Shown here in pieces: positions 17,818 through 28,766 of a stretch of 64,000 nt of DNA. Source of the stretch: Rhodovibrio salinarum DSM 9154 (GTDB taxonomy: Bacteria > Pseudomonadota > Alphaproteobacteria > Kiloniellales > Rhodovibrionaceae); NCBI RefSeq assembly GCF_000515255.1, contig NZ_KI911559.1, positions 2,677,660 through 2,741,659 on the forward strand, read 5' to 3'. The notes beneath the pieces are model-generated. The model was not told the DNA's origin. It saw only the letters and a program-made list of their open reading frames with translations, and searched no databases. A program made the position numbers and the translations under genes. Within the stretch, counting starts at the first letter, position 1; each line of letters starts with the position of its first letter.

Positions 17818-17818
17818 C

Positions 17819-18826
17819 ATGCCGTGGCGTCCGCCGACATCGACGCTGGGGACCGCAGGGCTGCTGACCCTGGGACTGATTGCGGCGTTTGTGGGCTCCC
17901 TCCTGGTCGGCCCGGCCGGGCTGCGGCCAGGCGTGGTGTTGACGGCCCTGCTCGAAGGCCGCGGGGACGTGGTCAGTGTAATCGTGCAAGAAATCCGCCT
18001 GCCGCGCAGCCTGTTGGCGGTCGCGATCGGGGCGTCGCTGGGGCTCGCGGGCGCGGCGCTGCAAGGCTATCTGCGCAACCCGCTGGCCGAGCCAGGATTG
18101 ATCGGCGTCTCCGGCGCGGCAGCACTGGGCGCGGTACTGACGCTCTATACCGGTGCCTCCGCCGCGTTCGCGCTCGCCCTGCCGCTGGGCGGCATCGCGG
18201 GGGCGATCTTGGCGGTGTTGCTGGTCCTGCTGCTGGCAGGACGCAACGCCGACACGCTGACGCTGATCCTGGCCGGCGTCGCCGTCACCTCATTCGCCGC
18301 CGCGTTGACCTCGCTCGCGCTCAACCTGGCGCCCAGCCCCTACGCCGCGCTGGAGATCGTATTCTGGCTGCTGGGCTCGCTCTCCGGCCGGTCGATGGAG
18401 CATCTGGGGCTGGCGTTGCCGTTCATGGCGGTCGGCTGGGTTCTGCTTGCCAGCGTGGCGCCTGCGCTCGATGCGTTGACCCTCGGCGAAGATGCGGCAC
18501 AAAGCCTCGGCTTCCACCTGCCCGCGGTCCGCACGCGGCTGGTCCTCGGCACGGCTCTCGCTGTCGGTTCTGCAACAGCGGTGGCCGGCGCGATCGGCTT
18601 TATCGGACTGGTGGTGCCCCATGTCCTGCGCCCCCTGGTCGGCCATCGACCGGCCGCGCTGTTGCCGGTCAGCGCCCTGGGCGGCGCGTTGCTGTTGCTG
18701 CTTTCGGACATGCTGGTACGTGTCATCACCGCGAACCAGGAGTTGAAGCTGGGTGTCGTGACCGCGTTGGTCGGCGCGCCCTTCTTCTTCTGGCTGGTGA
18801 TCCGTACCCGTCGGGGGATCGCATGA
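17819..18826 (+). CDS. btuC: FecCD/BtuC-family ABC permease
   Basis: Membrane permease of the B12 importer, 335 residues with about ten helices. Family motifs visible are RLPRSLLAVAIGASLGLAGA, the LRNPLAEPGLIGVSGAAALG loop, and the C-terminal GFIGLVVPHVLRPLVGH that contacts the ATPase. It starts one base after btuF stops and its last codon overlaps the ATPase start (ATGA), so translation is coupled. The family also includes iron-siderophore permeases; B12 is assigned from operon context. Confidence 0.9.
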   Translation: MPWRPPTSTLGTAGLLTLGLIAAFVGSLLVGPAGLRPGVVLTALLEGRGDVVSVIVQEIRLPRSLLAVAIGASLGLAGAALQGYLRNPLAEPGLIGVSGAAALGAVLTLYTGASAAFALALPLGGIAGAILAVLLVLLLAGRNADTLTLILAGVAVTSFAAALTSLALNLAPSPYAALEIVFWLLGSLSGRSMEHLGLALPFMAVGWVLLASVAPALDALTLGEDAAQSLGFHLPAVRTRLVLGTALAVGSATAVAGAIGFIGLVVPHVLRPLVGHRPAALLPVSALGGALLLLLSDMLVRVITANQELKLGVVTALVGAPFFFWLVIRTRRGIA

Positions 18827-19713
18827 TCGACGTCACATCACAGCCGCGGCCGCCCTCATCGACCGCCCCCGATGGCACGCCGGTCTTGGCGGCCAAAGCA
18901 CTGGACGTCACGCTGGGCGGACGGGCCGTGCTCCAGGGCATCGACTGCGCGGTGAAACCGGGCGAGCTGGTTGGGCTGATCGGCCCCAACGGCGCTGGCA
19001 AGACAACGCTTCTGCGGACCCTGGCCGGGCTTGTGCCGGCAAACGCCGGCCGGGTCACGCTGGCCGGCCAGCCACTCGCCGAGATCCCACGACGGCGGTT
19101 CGCCGCGCGTGTCGCCTACCAGCCGCAGGGAGAGCGGCCCCATTGGCCCTTGCCGGTGCGAGACCTGGTGATGCTGGGCCGTGCGCCACGGCGGCGCGCC
19201 TTCGGACGCCCAGCTGCCGGCGACCAGGCAGCGGTGTCACAGGCGCTGCACGCCACCGGTACGGAGCATCTGGCCGAGCGGCCGGCCACCGAATTGTCCA
19301 ACGGCGAGTGCGCCCGGGTGCTGCTGGCGCGCGCGCTCGCCGGGGCGCCGGAATGGCTGCTGGCGGACGAACCCGTGGGCGGGCTCGACCCCTATCATCG
19401 ACTGGAGGTGATGGCGCGCTTGCAAGCGACTGCTCGGGCGGGTGCAGGTGTGGTGGCCGTGCTCCACGACCTAACGCTCGCGGCCCGCTTCTGCGACCGG
19501 CTGCTGCTGCTGCACGGCGGGTGCATAGCTGTGCAGGGCACGCCCACGGAGGTTTTAACGGACAGATGGCTGCGTCGAGTCTACCGCGTTCGGGCACTCA
19601 CCGGCGTACAGGACGGGGAGCCGTTCGTTTTGCCCTGGGCACGCGCCGCGCCGTTGGACGAGCCCCAGAGCCCCCCAAATGAGGCTGAAGCGGAATCGGC
19701 AAGCAAGCGGTGA
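18823..19713 (+). CDS. btuD: ABC transporter ATP-binding protein (BtuD-like)
   Basis: ATPase subunit that powers the B12 importer. The ATG at 18823 overlaps the permease stop and gives 296 residues. Walker A is GPNGAGKTTLL, the signature is LSNGE rather than the consensus LSGGQ, Walker B is WLLADEP followed by VGGLDP, and the switch histidine is in VLHDLTLA. The same frame is open far upstream inside btuC, but that part is only a high-GC shadow. It is the last gene of the operon; a shared terminator with bioY follows. Confidence 0.9.
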   Translation: MIDVTSQPRPPSSTAPDGTPVLAAKALDVTLGGRAVLQGIDCAVKPGELVGLIGPNGAGKTTLLRTLAGLVPANAGRVTLAGQPLAEIPRRRFAARVAYQPQGERPHWPLPVRDLVMLGRAPRRRAFGRPAAGDQAAVSQALHATGTEHLAERPATELSNGECARVLLARALAGAPEWLLADEPVGGLDPYHRLEVMARLQATARAGAGVVAVLHDLTLAARFCDRLLLLHGGCIAVQGTPTEVLTDRWLRRVYRVRALTGVQDGEPFVLPWARAAPLDEPQSPPNEAEAESASKR

Positions 19714-19735
19714 ATTCCATTGTCAGTCGAACGCA

Positions 19736-19770
19736 AACGCGCGCCGACCTCAAAGAGGCCGACGCGCGTT
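19736..19770. terminator. Bidirectional terminator between btuD and bioY
   Basis: AACGCGCG (19736-19743) pairs with CGCGCGTT (19763-19770), with an inner CCTC/GAGG stem. The convergent btuD and bioY genes end on either side, 23 and 29 bases away, and CGTTCTT follows on the plus strand. This is the natural place for a terminator serving both. Confidence 0.6.
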
Positions 19771-19798
19771 CGTTCTTCAGCCGTATGAGACGGTCATT

Positions 19799-20437
19799 TT
19801 AGCCGCGCAGGCGGTTAAATACGCCCCAGCCGGCACGCACCACAGCGGTTGCCAGCGCGATCTTCAGCGCCCCACCGAGCAGGAAGGGAACCACACCGGT
19901 GACGACCGCCGCACCCAGCGCGGTTTCGGCGCCGGTTCCGGCAATGCTGGGCCCGTCGGCCGCCGCATAGAAGGTCGCGAGCCAGGCAACGCCGGGGACG
20001 AACAGAACGAGCGTGCCCAGGGTGTTGGCGACAGCGCTCTTCCAGACCTTCCGGTCCCAGCCCCGCTCGGCCAGATAGCCGACGCAAGCCGCGCCGAGGA
20101 TGAAGCCCGGCAGGATATAGCCTCCGGTCGGCCCCATCAGCACGCCCGGGCCCGCACTGAAGCCGGCGAACACCGGCAGGCCAAGCGCGCCCTCAAGGGT
20201 ATAGAGCGCCAGGGTCGCCGCGCCCAGGCGCCAGCCCATGGCCATCCCGACGGTCATCACGGCAAAGGTCTGCATGGTCATCGGCACCGGCCACATCGGC
20301 ACCTGAATCTGCGAACAGGCGGCGACGAACAGGCTGCCGACGACAGCCAGCGCGCCGTTGCGCAGCCAACTGCGGCTGCCGCTCTTGGTCGTCCAGATCG
20401 CATCCGCCAAGGTGGCGGGCATCGCCCTGCTACTCAT
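19799..20437 (-). CDS. bioY: Biotin transporter BioY (ECF S component)
   Basis: Membrane substrate-binding component for biotin uptake. The ATG at 20437 has GAGGGGGGA just upstream and gives 212 residues with about six helices. Family motifs are IQVPMWPVPMTMQTFAVM, LPVFAGFSAGPGVLMGPTGGYILGF-like, and the C-terminal GGALKIALA. No bioM or bioN ATPase/transmembrane genes are adjacent, so it either works alone, as some BioY proteins can, or shares a module encoded elsewhere. It lies 132 bases behind parC on the same strand. Confidence 0.92.
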   Translation of the reverse strand: MSSRAMPATLADAIWTTKSGSRSWLRNGALAVVGSLFVAACSQIQVPMWPVPMTMQTFAVMTVGMAMGWRLGAATLALYTLEGALGLPVFAGFSAGPGVLMGPTGGYILPGFILGAACVGYLAERGWDRKVWKSAVANTLGTLVLFVPGVAWLATFYAAADGPSIAGTGAETALGAAVVTGVVPFLLGGALKIALATAVVRAGWGVFNRLRG

Positions 20438-20569
20438 GGGTGGTGGTCCCCCCTCAATCAAACTGTCCGGTTGGTGTGTGCAGGCTCGTTACGCCTAGCT
20501 GCCTTTATAAACGGCTGCGTTCGGCGCTGCAAAGAACCGCCGCCGACACGGCGCCGTCAAGTCTTGAGG

Positions 20570-22813
20570 CTAGGCGCCGAAGCCGGTCTTGCGCGGGAAG
20601 CCGTTGGGCACCATCCGACCGGCCGTGGCGCGCTTGCCGAGCCAGGCCCGCAGGTCGGTTTCGGTCCGGGTGCGTTCGGCGTTGATCTTCCAGGTCAAGC
20701 CGTCATCCAGCTTGAACGCCTTGGCATCGGCCAACCCACCGTCCTTATAACGCTGCAGGAAGACGCCACGGCCCTTGGCCAGCTCCGGCAGTTCGTTGCG
20801 CGGGAAGACCAGCAGCTTGCGGTTGTCGCCGACGACGGCGATGTGATCGGCCTCGTCGGGCACCGGACGGCAGAGTTTGGCCTCGTGACCGCTGGGTACG
20901 GTCAGGATCTGCTTGCCGCCCTTCTTCTGCGCGACCGTGTCATCCTCGTCGACGATGAACCCATGGCCACTGTCGCATACCACCAACAGCTTGCGGCCCG
21001 GCTTGTGGCTCAGAATCTCCACCACATCGGCGTCGTTCGGCAGGTCGATCATCAGCCGCAGCGGTTCGCCGTAGCCGCGCCCGCCCGGCAGGCGGTCGGG
21101 GTTCAGGGTATAGAAGCGACCGTTGGTGGCGAAGATCAGGATCTTGTCGGTGGTCTGGGCGTGCACCGCGAAACGCGGGCCGTCGCCGTCCTTGTACTTG
21201 ACCTCGCTGGTGTCGGTCAGATGGCCCTTCATCGCCCGGATCCAGCCCTTGCGCGAACAGATCACGGTGATCGGCTCGCGCTCGACGAACGCCTCGACCG
21301 GCACGTCGATATCGGCGGGCGCCTCACCCAGCTCGGTGCGCCGGCGGCCCAACTCTGTATCCTTGCCGAAGCGTTTGCGGATCGCCTTCAGGTCGTCGCC
21401 GATGCGCTGCCAGCGTCGGCTCTCATCGTTCATCAGGTCCTGGAGATCGGCCTGCTCCTCCGTGAGCTTCTGGTGCTCCTCCCGGATCTTCATCTCCTCC
21501 AGCTTGCGCAGGGCGCGCAGGCGCATGTTGAGGATCGCGTCGGCCTGAATCTCGGTCAGGTTGAAGGTATCGATCAGCTTCTGCCGAACGTGATCCTCCT
21601 CGCGGATGATCCGGATCACCTCGTCCAGGTTCAGATAGGCGACCAGGTAGCCGTCCAGCACCTCCAGGCGCCTGGCGATCTCGCCAAGCCGATGACGGGT
21701 ACGCCGTACGAGGACATCGTGCCGGTGATCCAGGAAGGCCTGCAGCACCTCGCGCAGATCCATCACCCGCGGGGTGGTGTCGGCGTCGAGCACGTTCATG
21801 TTCAAGCCGACGCGCGTCTCCAGCTCGGTCTGCTTGAACAGGCTTTCCATTAATGCGGCCGGCTCGACGTTGCGACTCTTCGGTTCCAGCACCAGACGCA
21901 CCTCGTCCGTGCTTTCGTCGCGTACGTCGTGCAGCGCCGGCAGCTTCCGGTTGGCCAGTAGATCAGCGATTTTCTCGACCAGCCGCGCCTTGGGCACCTG
22001 ATAAGGCATCTCGGTCACGACCACCTGGTAGGTGCCGCCCTTCAGAGCCTCCCGATGCCAACGCGCGCGCACCCGCAACGAGCCGCGGCCGTGGGTGTAG
22101 GCTTCGACGATCGTGCTGCGCGGTTCGACCAGGATACCCCCGGTCGGGAAGTCCGGCCCCGGCATGCGGTCGATCAGCGTCTCGATCCGCGCGTTGGGAT
22201 GGTCGATCAGATGCAGCAGCGCCTCGCACACCTCGCCCGCGTTGTGCGGTGGGATCGAGGTTGCCATGCCGACCGCAATGCCCTGAGCGCCGTTGGCCAG
22301 CAGGTTCGGGAAGCTCGCCGGCAGAACGACCGGCTCCTGCCCCTCACCGTCGTAGGTCGGACGGAAGTCGACGGCGTCCTCGTCGATCCCCTCCAGAAGC
22401 GCCATCGCAACCTCGGTCAGGCGCGCTTCGGTATAGCGCATCGCCGCCGGGTTATCGCCGTCGATGTTGCCGAAGTTGCCCTGCCCGTCGATCAGCGGAT
22501 AGCGCAGCGCGAAGTCCTGCGCCAAACGCACCAGCGCATCGTAGATCGCCTGATCACCGTGGGGGTGATACTGACCGATCACGTCGCCGACCACGCGCGC
22601 GGACTTCTTGAAGCCGCTGTTGGGCTCCAGACGCAGTTGGCGCATGGCGTAAAGCAGCCGGCGGTGCACCGGCTTCAGGCCGTCGCGCACGTCCGGCAGC
22701 GAGCGGGAGACGATCGTCGACAGCGCGTAGGCGAGATAGCGCTCGGAAAGCGCCTCGCTCAAACGCACGTCGCGGACGTTGCCGCCTGGCTCGTCGGCCA
22801 GCAGGTCGCTCAT
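20570..22813 (-). CDS. parC: DNA topoisomerase IV subunit A
   Basis: Breakage-reunion subunit of topoisomerase IV, which decatenates daughter chromosomes with ParE. At 747 residues it is shorter than GyrA and lacks the GyrA-box-rich tail. The motif [11 protein letters not shown] places the DNA-linking tyrosine at Tyr127, preceded by [11 protein letters not shown] and [13 protein letters not shown]. The position matching Ser80 of the E. coli protein is Gln88. In relatives recO and parC are close together; here two genes lie between them. parE is not in the window. Confidence 0.95.
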   Translation of the reverse strand: MSDLLADEPGGNVRDVRLSEALSERYLAYALSTIVSRSLPDVRDGLKPVHRRLLYAMRQLRLEPNSGFKKSARVVGDVIGQYHPHGDQAIYDALVRLAQDFALRYPLIDGQGNFGNIDGDNPAAMRYTEARLTEVAMALLEGIDEDAVDFRPTYDGEGQEPVVLPASFPNLLANGAQGIAVGMATSIPPHNAGEVCEALLHLIDHPNARIETLIDRMPGPDFPTGGILVEPRSTIVEAYTHGRGSLRVRARWHREALKGGTYQVVVTEMPYQVPKARLVEKIADLLANRKLPALHDVRDESTDEVRLVLEPKSRNVEPAALMESLFKQTELETRVGLNMNVLDADTTPRVMDLREVLQAFLDHRHDVLVRRTRHRLGEIARRLEVLDGYLVAYLNLDEVIRIIREEDHVRQKLIDTFNLTEIQADAILNMRLRALRKLEEMKIREEHQKLTEEQADLQDLMNDESRRWQRIGDDLKAIRKRFGKDTELGRRRTELGEAPADIDVPVEAFVEREPITVICSRKGWIRAMKGHLTDTSEVKYKDGDGPRFAVHAQTTDKILIFATNGRFYTLNPDRLPGGRGYGEPLRLMIDLPNDADVVEILSHKPGRKLLVVCDSGHGFIVDEDDTVAQKKGGKQILTVPSGHEAKLCRPVPDEADHIAVVGDNRKLLVFPRNELPELAKGRGVFLQRYKDGGLADAKAFKLDDGLTWKINAERTRTETDLRAWLGKRATAGRMVPNGFPRKTGFGA

Positions 22814-22892
22814 CGGGAACTCCGACTCGGGATCATAGACGTGGAAGACAGTAGAGACGCCCGGTTAACGCCACAAGAACGGTGAGCGGCGC

Positions 22893-23279
22893 TCAACCAC
22901 GGCGGCTGGCGAGATACCAGCCCACCGCGCTCAACCCGGCCCAGACCGCTTCCGAGATCAGCAGGTCGAGGGTCAGTCCAGGCGCCGTACCGATCGCAAG
23001 CGTACCGGCCAGCCGTGCGACGAACGCCCCGCCGGCGCCCAGCGTCGACATCGCCAGCGCGGCGATCAGCCAGTCCTCGCGCAGCGTCGCCAGGGCCAGG
23101 AACGCGCCCACCCCGGTGTAGAAGCCGCCGTAGACCGTCACGAATTCCACCTGCCCCGCGGGACCTGCGAAAACGTAACCGATCATCCCCGCGACCCCGG
23201 CAGGGTCGAGCAGGCTCCACAGCCCCACGAGCAGGCAAACCAGGGCTGACAGGGCGCAAATGAGGCGGGCGGCGAGCAT
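22893..23279 (-). CDS. DUF4345-like small membrane protein
   Basis: A 128-residue protein with four hydrophobic helices (about residues 5-25, 45-66, 70-92 and 104-122). The order and loop VEFVTVYGGFYTGVGAFL resemble the DUF4345 family of unknown function. It sits between the DadA-like gene and parC on the same strand, 79 bases before parC. No charged active-site pattern is visible, so no function is offered. Confidence 0.72.
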   Translation of the reverse strand: MLAARLICALSALVCLLVGLWSLLDPAGVAGMIGYVFAGPAGQVEFVTVYGGFYTGVGAFLALATLREDWLIAALAMSTLGAGGAFVARLAGTLAIGTAPGLTLDLLISEAVWAGLSAVGWYLASRRG

Positions 23280-23321
23280 GGGAATCGTCCTTTGAAATCA
23301 AGCGTCTGAGTCAAAGTGCAT

Positions 23322-23346
23322 CCCTCTCTTCTCGGAAAAGAGAGGG
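23322..23346 (-). terminator. Hairpin after the DadA-like gene
   Basis: CCCTCTCTT (23322-23330) and AAGAGAGGG (23338-23346) form a perfect nine-base stem with a seven-base loop, starting four bases after the DadA-like stop codon (minus strand). The following transcript reads ATGCACTTTGAC, so the T content is low; termination is likely but not certain. Confidence 0.6.
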
Positions 23347-23350
23347 GGTG

Positions 23351-24649
23351 TCAGAACCGGTCCACCCGGAAGGGCGAAACGTCGATGCCGGTCGGCCGGT
23401 CGAGCGTGAGGTCACGGACCAGCTCGCCCGTGCGCGCGGAGAGCATCAGGCCGCAATGGCCGTGGCCAAAGGCAAATACCGTGTTGGCGAACCGCGGGCT
23501 CCGGGAAATCACCGGCAGGCTGTCCGGCATCGACGGGCGGAAGCCCATCCAGCGCACGGCCCCTTCGCCGTCGACCCCAGGAAACCAGCGTTGCGCATTC
23601 TCCAGCAACATGTCCGCCCGCCGCCAGTCCGGCGGTGCGTCCAAACCGGCCAGCTCGACCGTGCCGGCCAGGCGCAGCCCGGCGTCGATCGGCGTGCAGA
23701 CCTGCCCACGCTCGGTCGAGCAAACCGGCATGCGCGGCCGCACGCCCGGGTTCGGCAGGGTGAGCGAATAACCACGCTCCGTATCCAACAACGGGTCGCT
23801 GCCCAGGCGGCGGGCCAATGTACGGGAATACGCGCCCGCAGCGATCACCAACCGATCGCAGGCGTGCCGGCCGCGATCCGTCAGCACCGCCTCCGGCCCT
23901 TCTACACCGATTTCGAAGTCGTACACCTCTTCCCGCAGAATCCGTCCGCCCCGCTGCCGGAATGCGCGTGCCAGGACCTGCACGAGACCAAGGCTGTCGC
24001 TCACGTAGCCGACATCCGGGTAGTAGATGCCAGCATGGAAGCGCTGGGACGCGCCCAACGCCGGTTCCAACTGCCGCAGTTCTTCCGCCGGGATCACTTC
24101 CGCGCGTACGCCGCGCCGGCGCTGAACCTCCAGGCTGCGCTGGTAACCATCGAACCCGGCCTTGGTTTCGTACAAGCCGAGCCAACCGGTCTTACGCAGC
24201 ATGTCATGTGCCTCCGCTGCCTCGAGCAGCGGATCGAACGACGCCATGCAGCCTTCAAGCAAATCTCGCAGCGCGTGCGAAACTCGCTCGACCTCCGACC
24301 AGCGCGCGCGCTTGACGAAGTGCCACAGCCAGGGCGTCAGCTTTGGCAGGTAGGACCAGCGCACCGCCAGCGGGCTTTTACTGTTGAAAAGCATCCGCGG
24401 CAGGTCGGTCAGCACGCTTGGAGTCGCGACCGGGACCACGTGGTCCTCACCGATCACGGCCCCGTTGGCGTACGTGGCCCCCTCGCCAGGCGCGCCGCGA
24501 TCGAGCAACGTCACGCGCGCGCCCGCTAATTGCAGGTGCAGCCCGGCGGCGACGCCCACCGCGCCGGCGCCAACGATCACAACGTGGGGCGTGGTGTGGG
24601 GAGTGGCGGCCTCCCTGTCGACTTGTTGGTGGGTCTTGGATCCGGCCAT
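23351..24649 (-). CDS. FAD-dependent oxidoreductase, D-amino-acid dehydrogenase (DadA)-like
   Basis: Flavoenzyme of the DAO superfamily that oxidises an amine or D-amino acid. The ATG at 24649 gives 432 residues; the FAD-binding motif VVIVGAGAVGVAAGLHL is followed by LLDRG. Other DadA-like landmarks are ANGAVIGEDH, TERGYSLTLPNPGV and the C-terminal GHGHCGLMLSARTGELV. It begins 11 bases after recO ends, so they are probably co-transcribed. Glycine oxidase or sarcosine-oxidase-like activity would give a similar pattern; the substrate is not determined. Confidence 0.85.
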   Translation of the reverse strand: MAGSKTHQQVDREAATPHTTPHVVIVGAGAVGVAAGLHLQLAGARVTLLDRGAPGEGATYANGAVIGEDHVVPVATPSVLTDLPRMLFNSKSPLAVRWSYLPKLTPWLWHFVKRARWSEVERVSHALRDLLEGCMASFDPLLEAAEAHDMLRKTGWLGLYETKAGFDGYQRSLEVQRRRGVRAEVIPAEELRQLEPALGASQRFHAGIYYPDVGYVSDSLGLVQVLARAFRQRGGRILREEVYDFEIGVEGPEAVLTDRGRHACDRLVIAAGAYSRTLARRLGSDPLLDTERGYSLTLPNPGVRPRMPVCSTERGQVCTPIDAGLRLAGTVELAGLDAPPDWRRADMLLENAQRWFPGVDGEGAVRWMGFRPSMPDSLPVISRSPRFANTVFAFGHGHCGLMLSARTGELVRDLTLDRPTGIDVSPFRVDRF

Positions 24650-24660
24650 GGGCACGTGAT

Positions 24661-25428
24661 CTAGCCGCTCCCCGGTGCCGGGTCCAGAGCCGCTCCGGCA
24701 TCCTCCCCGGTGGTTCGCTCGAAACGCTCCGCGACACGCAGACGCGCGGCCGGCAGGTCGCGATCGTCGGGGTGGAAGACGTGTCGACGCAGGAAATAGC
24801 CGGTCAGCTTGAGGCCAAGCGCGACCTCTCGAACGCCTCCACCACCGTAGCCGGCCAGGAAGCCCGGCAACGGCAGCAGCTTGTCGCGATACGGCTCCCC
24901 CTTGGACAGCGACACCGCGCGGCCCGTACGTGGGGAGACGAATGCCAACTGGTCGTTCGGCCCGCCGCCGGCGCACTGCGTCAAGTCGAGTCCGAAACCG
25001 ACCTCGCGGAGCAGCAGCAGTTCCCAGTGCACCAGCGCTTCCGCCCAGTGGTCGCCGTACAGAGCTTCCAGCAGCGCCGCCGTCCCCTCGAACGCGGCTG
25101 GATGGGCTGTGCGCTCCGGCAGCGCATGCTCCGCGACACCGACCGCGGCCGACAGGGCGTCTAATCGCTCCGGATGGTCGAACAGGCGTGCGACCGGGCT
25201 GCTCTGCAGTTCACAGGTCAGGGTCCCCAGGTAATCCGGCAACCGCGCCTTCCAGGACGCATCAACCCGGTTCCCTGGCTGAAAGGTGCCGCGCTGACGC
25301 TTCGACTGCCCGCCACGGACCAAGCCGGCATGCCGGCCGCGCTCACGGGTCAGCAACTGCACCACGACCGCATCCTCGCCATGCGGCCGCGCGGATAGCA
25401 CGATGCCTTCGTCACGCCATTCGATCAT
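24661..25428 (-). CDS. recO: DNA repair protein RecO
   Basis: Mediator of RecF-pathway repair that binds single-stranded DNA and helps load RecA. The start MIEWRDEGIVLSARPHGE at 25428 is the usual N-terminus and gives 255 residues: an N-terminal OB fold with LTRERGRHAGLVRGG, then the helical domain with HWELLLLREVGFGLDL. Alphaproteobacterial RecO usually lacks the zinc cysteines of the E. coli-type protein, and only isolated cysteines are seen here. It is followed closely by the DadA-like gene. Confidence 0.93.
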   Translation of the reverse strand: MIEWRDEGIVLSARPHGEDAVVVQLLTRERGRHAGLVRGGQSKRQRGTFQPGNRVDASWKARLPDYLGTLTCELQSSPVARLFDHPERLDALSAAVGVAEHALPERTAHPAAFEGTAALLEALYGDHWAEALVHWELLLLREVGFGLDLTQCAGGGPNDQLAFVSPRTGRAVSLSKGEPYRDKLLPLPGFLAGYGGGGVREVALGLKLTGYFLRRHVFHPDDRDLPAARLRVAERFERTTGEDAGAALDPAPGSG

Positions 25429-25559
25429 AGCCGATAGATGGCGCGGCAAAGCGCGCCTGTCGAGTTGTCATTGAGGTGGCCTGTCTACGCTGAACGCGTC
25501 AGCAACGCACCGGGGAACAGCCCCACACGCCGACGGCCTGCCCCGTCCCCGGCGTCGCT

Positions 25560-26375
25560 CTACAGATCGCCGAACAGGGCCTCGTAAACCGTGTGCCAGG
25601 CCTGCTCGCTATAGGCATGCAGAAGACCATTCCCCTCGCGACGGGTGGGGACGTAGTCGTGACCGTCGAGCAGACGGGCGACGCCACCGGCTTCCGCCAG
25701 GATGAAGGATCCCGGGGCGTGGTCCCAGGGCATCAGCTTGGTGAACAGGGCGAAGCGGATCTCGCCGGAAACCAAGCGGACGTATTCCGCTCCCGCACAC
25801 CCAAGCGTCTTGACCGCGCTTACACGGGACCGACGCTTATCGACCTGTCGGGCCATTGCCTTCGTGGCGAAGGTACTGGCGTTCAACGTGCCCGACATCT
25901 CGGCGGCGGCCAGTTCCGGCTGGTCGAGAATGATCCGCTCGCCATCGTGCGTCGCCCCGGCACCGGCGACGCCGGCAATGCATGTGTCCCTGGCCGGCAT
26001 GTCGATCCAGGCAGCCAGCGTTTCCCCGCCCTGCACCAAAGCCACCATGACCGCGAACGTCTCCCGGCCAGCGGCGAAGTTGTTGGTGCCGTCGATGGGA
26101 TCGATGACCCAGACGGGATCGCTGTCGTTCAGCCGGTCGAACACGCTGGGATCGCGCGCAGCCCCCTCCTCGCCCAGCACGACGGAGCCTGGCAGGTGAT
26201 CGCTCAGCAACTGCGACAGGCGCGCTTCCGCCGCCTCGTCGGCGACCGTCACCAGCTCGCCGCCCTGCTTGCGCATCACCTCCCCGTCCGCAAGGTGACG
26301 GAAGCGCGGCAGGATTTCCGTTTCCGCGGTTTCGCGAATCAGGCGGCTGACGGTGTCGGGATCGAAGCGGGGCAT
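25560..26375 (-). CDS. Inositol monophosphatase family protein
   Basis: Magnesium-dependent phosphatase of the IMPase/CysQ/FBPase superfamily. The start at 26375 gives 271 residues. Metal-binding motifs are present: LGEEG, WVIDPIDGTNNFAAG (the DPIDGT core) and, near the C-terminus, LMPWDHAPGSFILAEAGG. Possible substrates include inositol phosphates, histidinol phosphate (HisN-type) and 3'-phosphoadenosine phosphates; sequence alone does not choose. It lies between groEL's terminator and recO, all on the minus strand. Confidence 0.88.
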   Translation of the reverse strand: MPRFDPDTVSRLIRETAETEILPRFRHLADGEVMRKQGGELVTVADEAAEARLSQLLSDHLPGSVVLGEEGAARDPSVFDRLNDSDPVWVIDPIDGTNNFAAGRETFAVMVALVQGGETLAAWIDMPARDTCIAGVAGAGATHDGERIILDQPELAAAEMSGTLNASTFATKAMARQVDKRRSRVSAVKTLGCAGAEYVRLVSGEIRFALFTKLMPWDHAPGSFILAEAGGVARLLDGHDYVPTRREGNGLLHAYSEQAWHTVYEALFGDL

Positions 26376-26403
26376 GACGGTCGCGAGTATCGGGGAGGAA
26401 CGG

Positions 26404-26441
26404 CGCAAAAGAAAGGGGCCGCGAGAAGATCCCGCGGCCCC
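26404..26441 (-). terminator. Rho-independent terminator of groESL
   Basis: On the minus strand GGGGCCGCG (26441-26433) pairs with CGCGGCCCC (26423-26415) and is followed at once by TTTCTTTT (26414-26407). This is a textbook intrinsic terminator, 63 bases after the groEL stop codon. Confidence 0.88.
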
Positions 26442-26503
26442 GATCCATGGATGCGTCCGAAACGCTCGGGCGGAAGCCGAGCGGTACCGGGCAGCCGGAC
26501 TTC

Positions 26504-28207
<1,704 letters not shown>

Positions 28208-28495
28208 TTACGCCACGACGCCCATGACGTCGGACTCGCGCATGACCAGCACCGTCTGACCCTCGATGCTGATCTCCGTGCCGGCCCACTTGCCGTACAG
28301 GACCGTATCGCCTTCCTTGACGTCGAGCGGGACCTTCTTCCCGTCGTCGCCCTTGGCGCCGTCGCCGACGGCGACGACCTTGCCCTGCATCGGCTTCTCC
28401 TTGGCGGTATCCGGAATGATCACACCGCCGGCCGACTTCTCCTCCTGCTCCATCGGCTCGACGGCTACGCGGTCATGCAGCGGCCGGAATTTCAT
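28208..28495 (-). CDS. groES: Co-chaperonin GroES
   Basis: Seven-membered lid of the GroEL chamber. It is 95 residues long, with [16 protein letters not shown] at the N-terminus, the mobile loop [17 protein letters not shown] and the C-terminal [24 protein letters not shown] lies before the ATG. It is the first gene of the groES-groEL operon; the untranslated leader is about 155 bases if transcription begins in the CIRCE region. Confidence 0.98.
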   Translation of the reverse strand: MKFRPLHDRVAVEPMEQEEKSAGGVIIPDTAKEKPMQGKVVAVGDGAKGDDGKKVPLDVKEGDTVLYGKWAGTEISIEGQTVLVMRESDVMGVVA

Positions 28496-28628
28496 TGGAC
28501 CCCTCTCAGACTGTCTTGTTTGACGGTTTGCGTTTCGGTTCTTGGCTACGCGTCTGCAACTTCGGTGCGGCTAAGCGCGTATCCACCGGCCCCGCGGAGC
28601 GGGCCGATGAGCCTTGCGGGCGGGGCTG

Positions 28629-28655
28629 TTAGCACTCCCGCCCGCCGAGTGCTAT
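28629..28655 (-). promoter_or_regulatory. CIRCE operator (HrcA binding site)
   Basis: TTAGCACTC (28629-28637), a nine-base spacer, and GAGTGCTAT (28647-28655) match the consensus TTAGCACTC-N9-GAGTGCTAA with one mismatch at the last base. CIRCE is bound by the repressor HrcA, which is tuned by GroEL itself. It overlaps the expected transcription start of groES. hrcA is not in the window. Confidence 0.95.
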
Positions 28656-28659
28656 CCGG

Positions 28660-28688
28660 CATATACGAACCCGTCCGCCCACCGTCAA
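28660..28688 (-). promoter_or_regulatory. Predicted sigma-70-type promoter of groESL
   Basis: On the minus strand TTGACG (28688-28683) and TATATG (28665-28660) are separated by exactly 17 bases, close to the sigma-70 consensus. The start point would fall about seven bases further on, inside the CIRCE, which explains repression by steric block. A heat-shock sigma-32 contribution cannot be excluded. Confidence 0.7.
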
Positions 28689-28766
28689 CCAGCCGGGGGC
28701 GGCAATATTTGGCCAGTCGATCACCACGCGGCCGGAGCGCGCGCACAGCGTGTTGTGGCGGGAAAA

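Noticed and set aside
17824-18822. Possible N-terminal extension of the BtuD-like ATPase making a 629-residue fusion
   Set aside because: The extension is a shifted reading of btuC; the ATPase starts properly at 18823 with a typical overlap.
19679-21853. Long plus-strand frame across the btuD end, bioY and parC
   Set aside because: It runs through a terminator and two convincing minus-strand genes and has no domain pattern.
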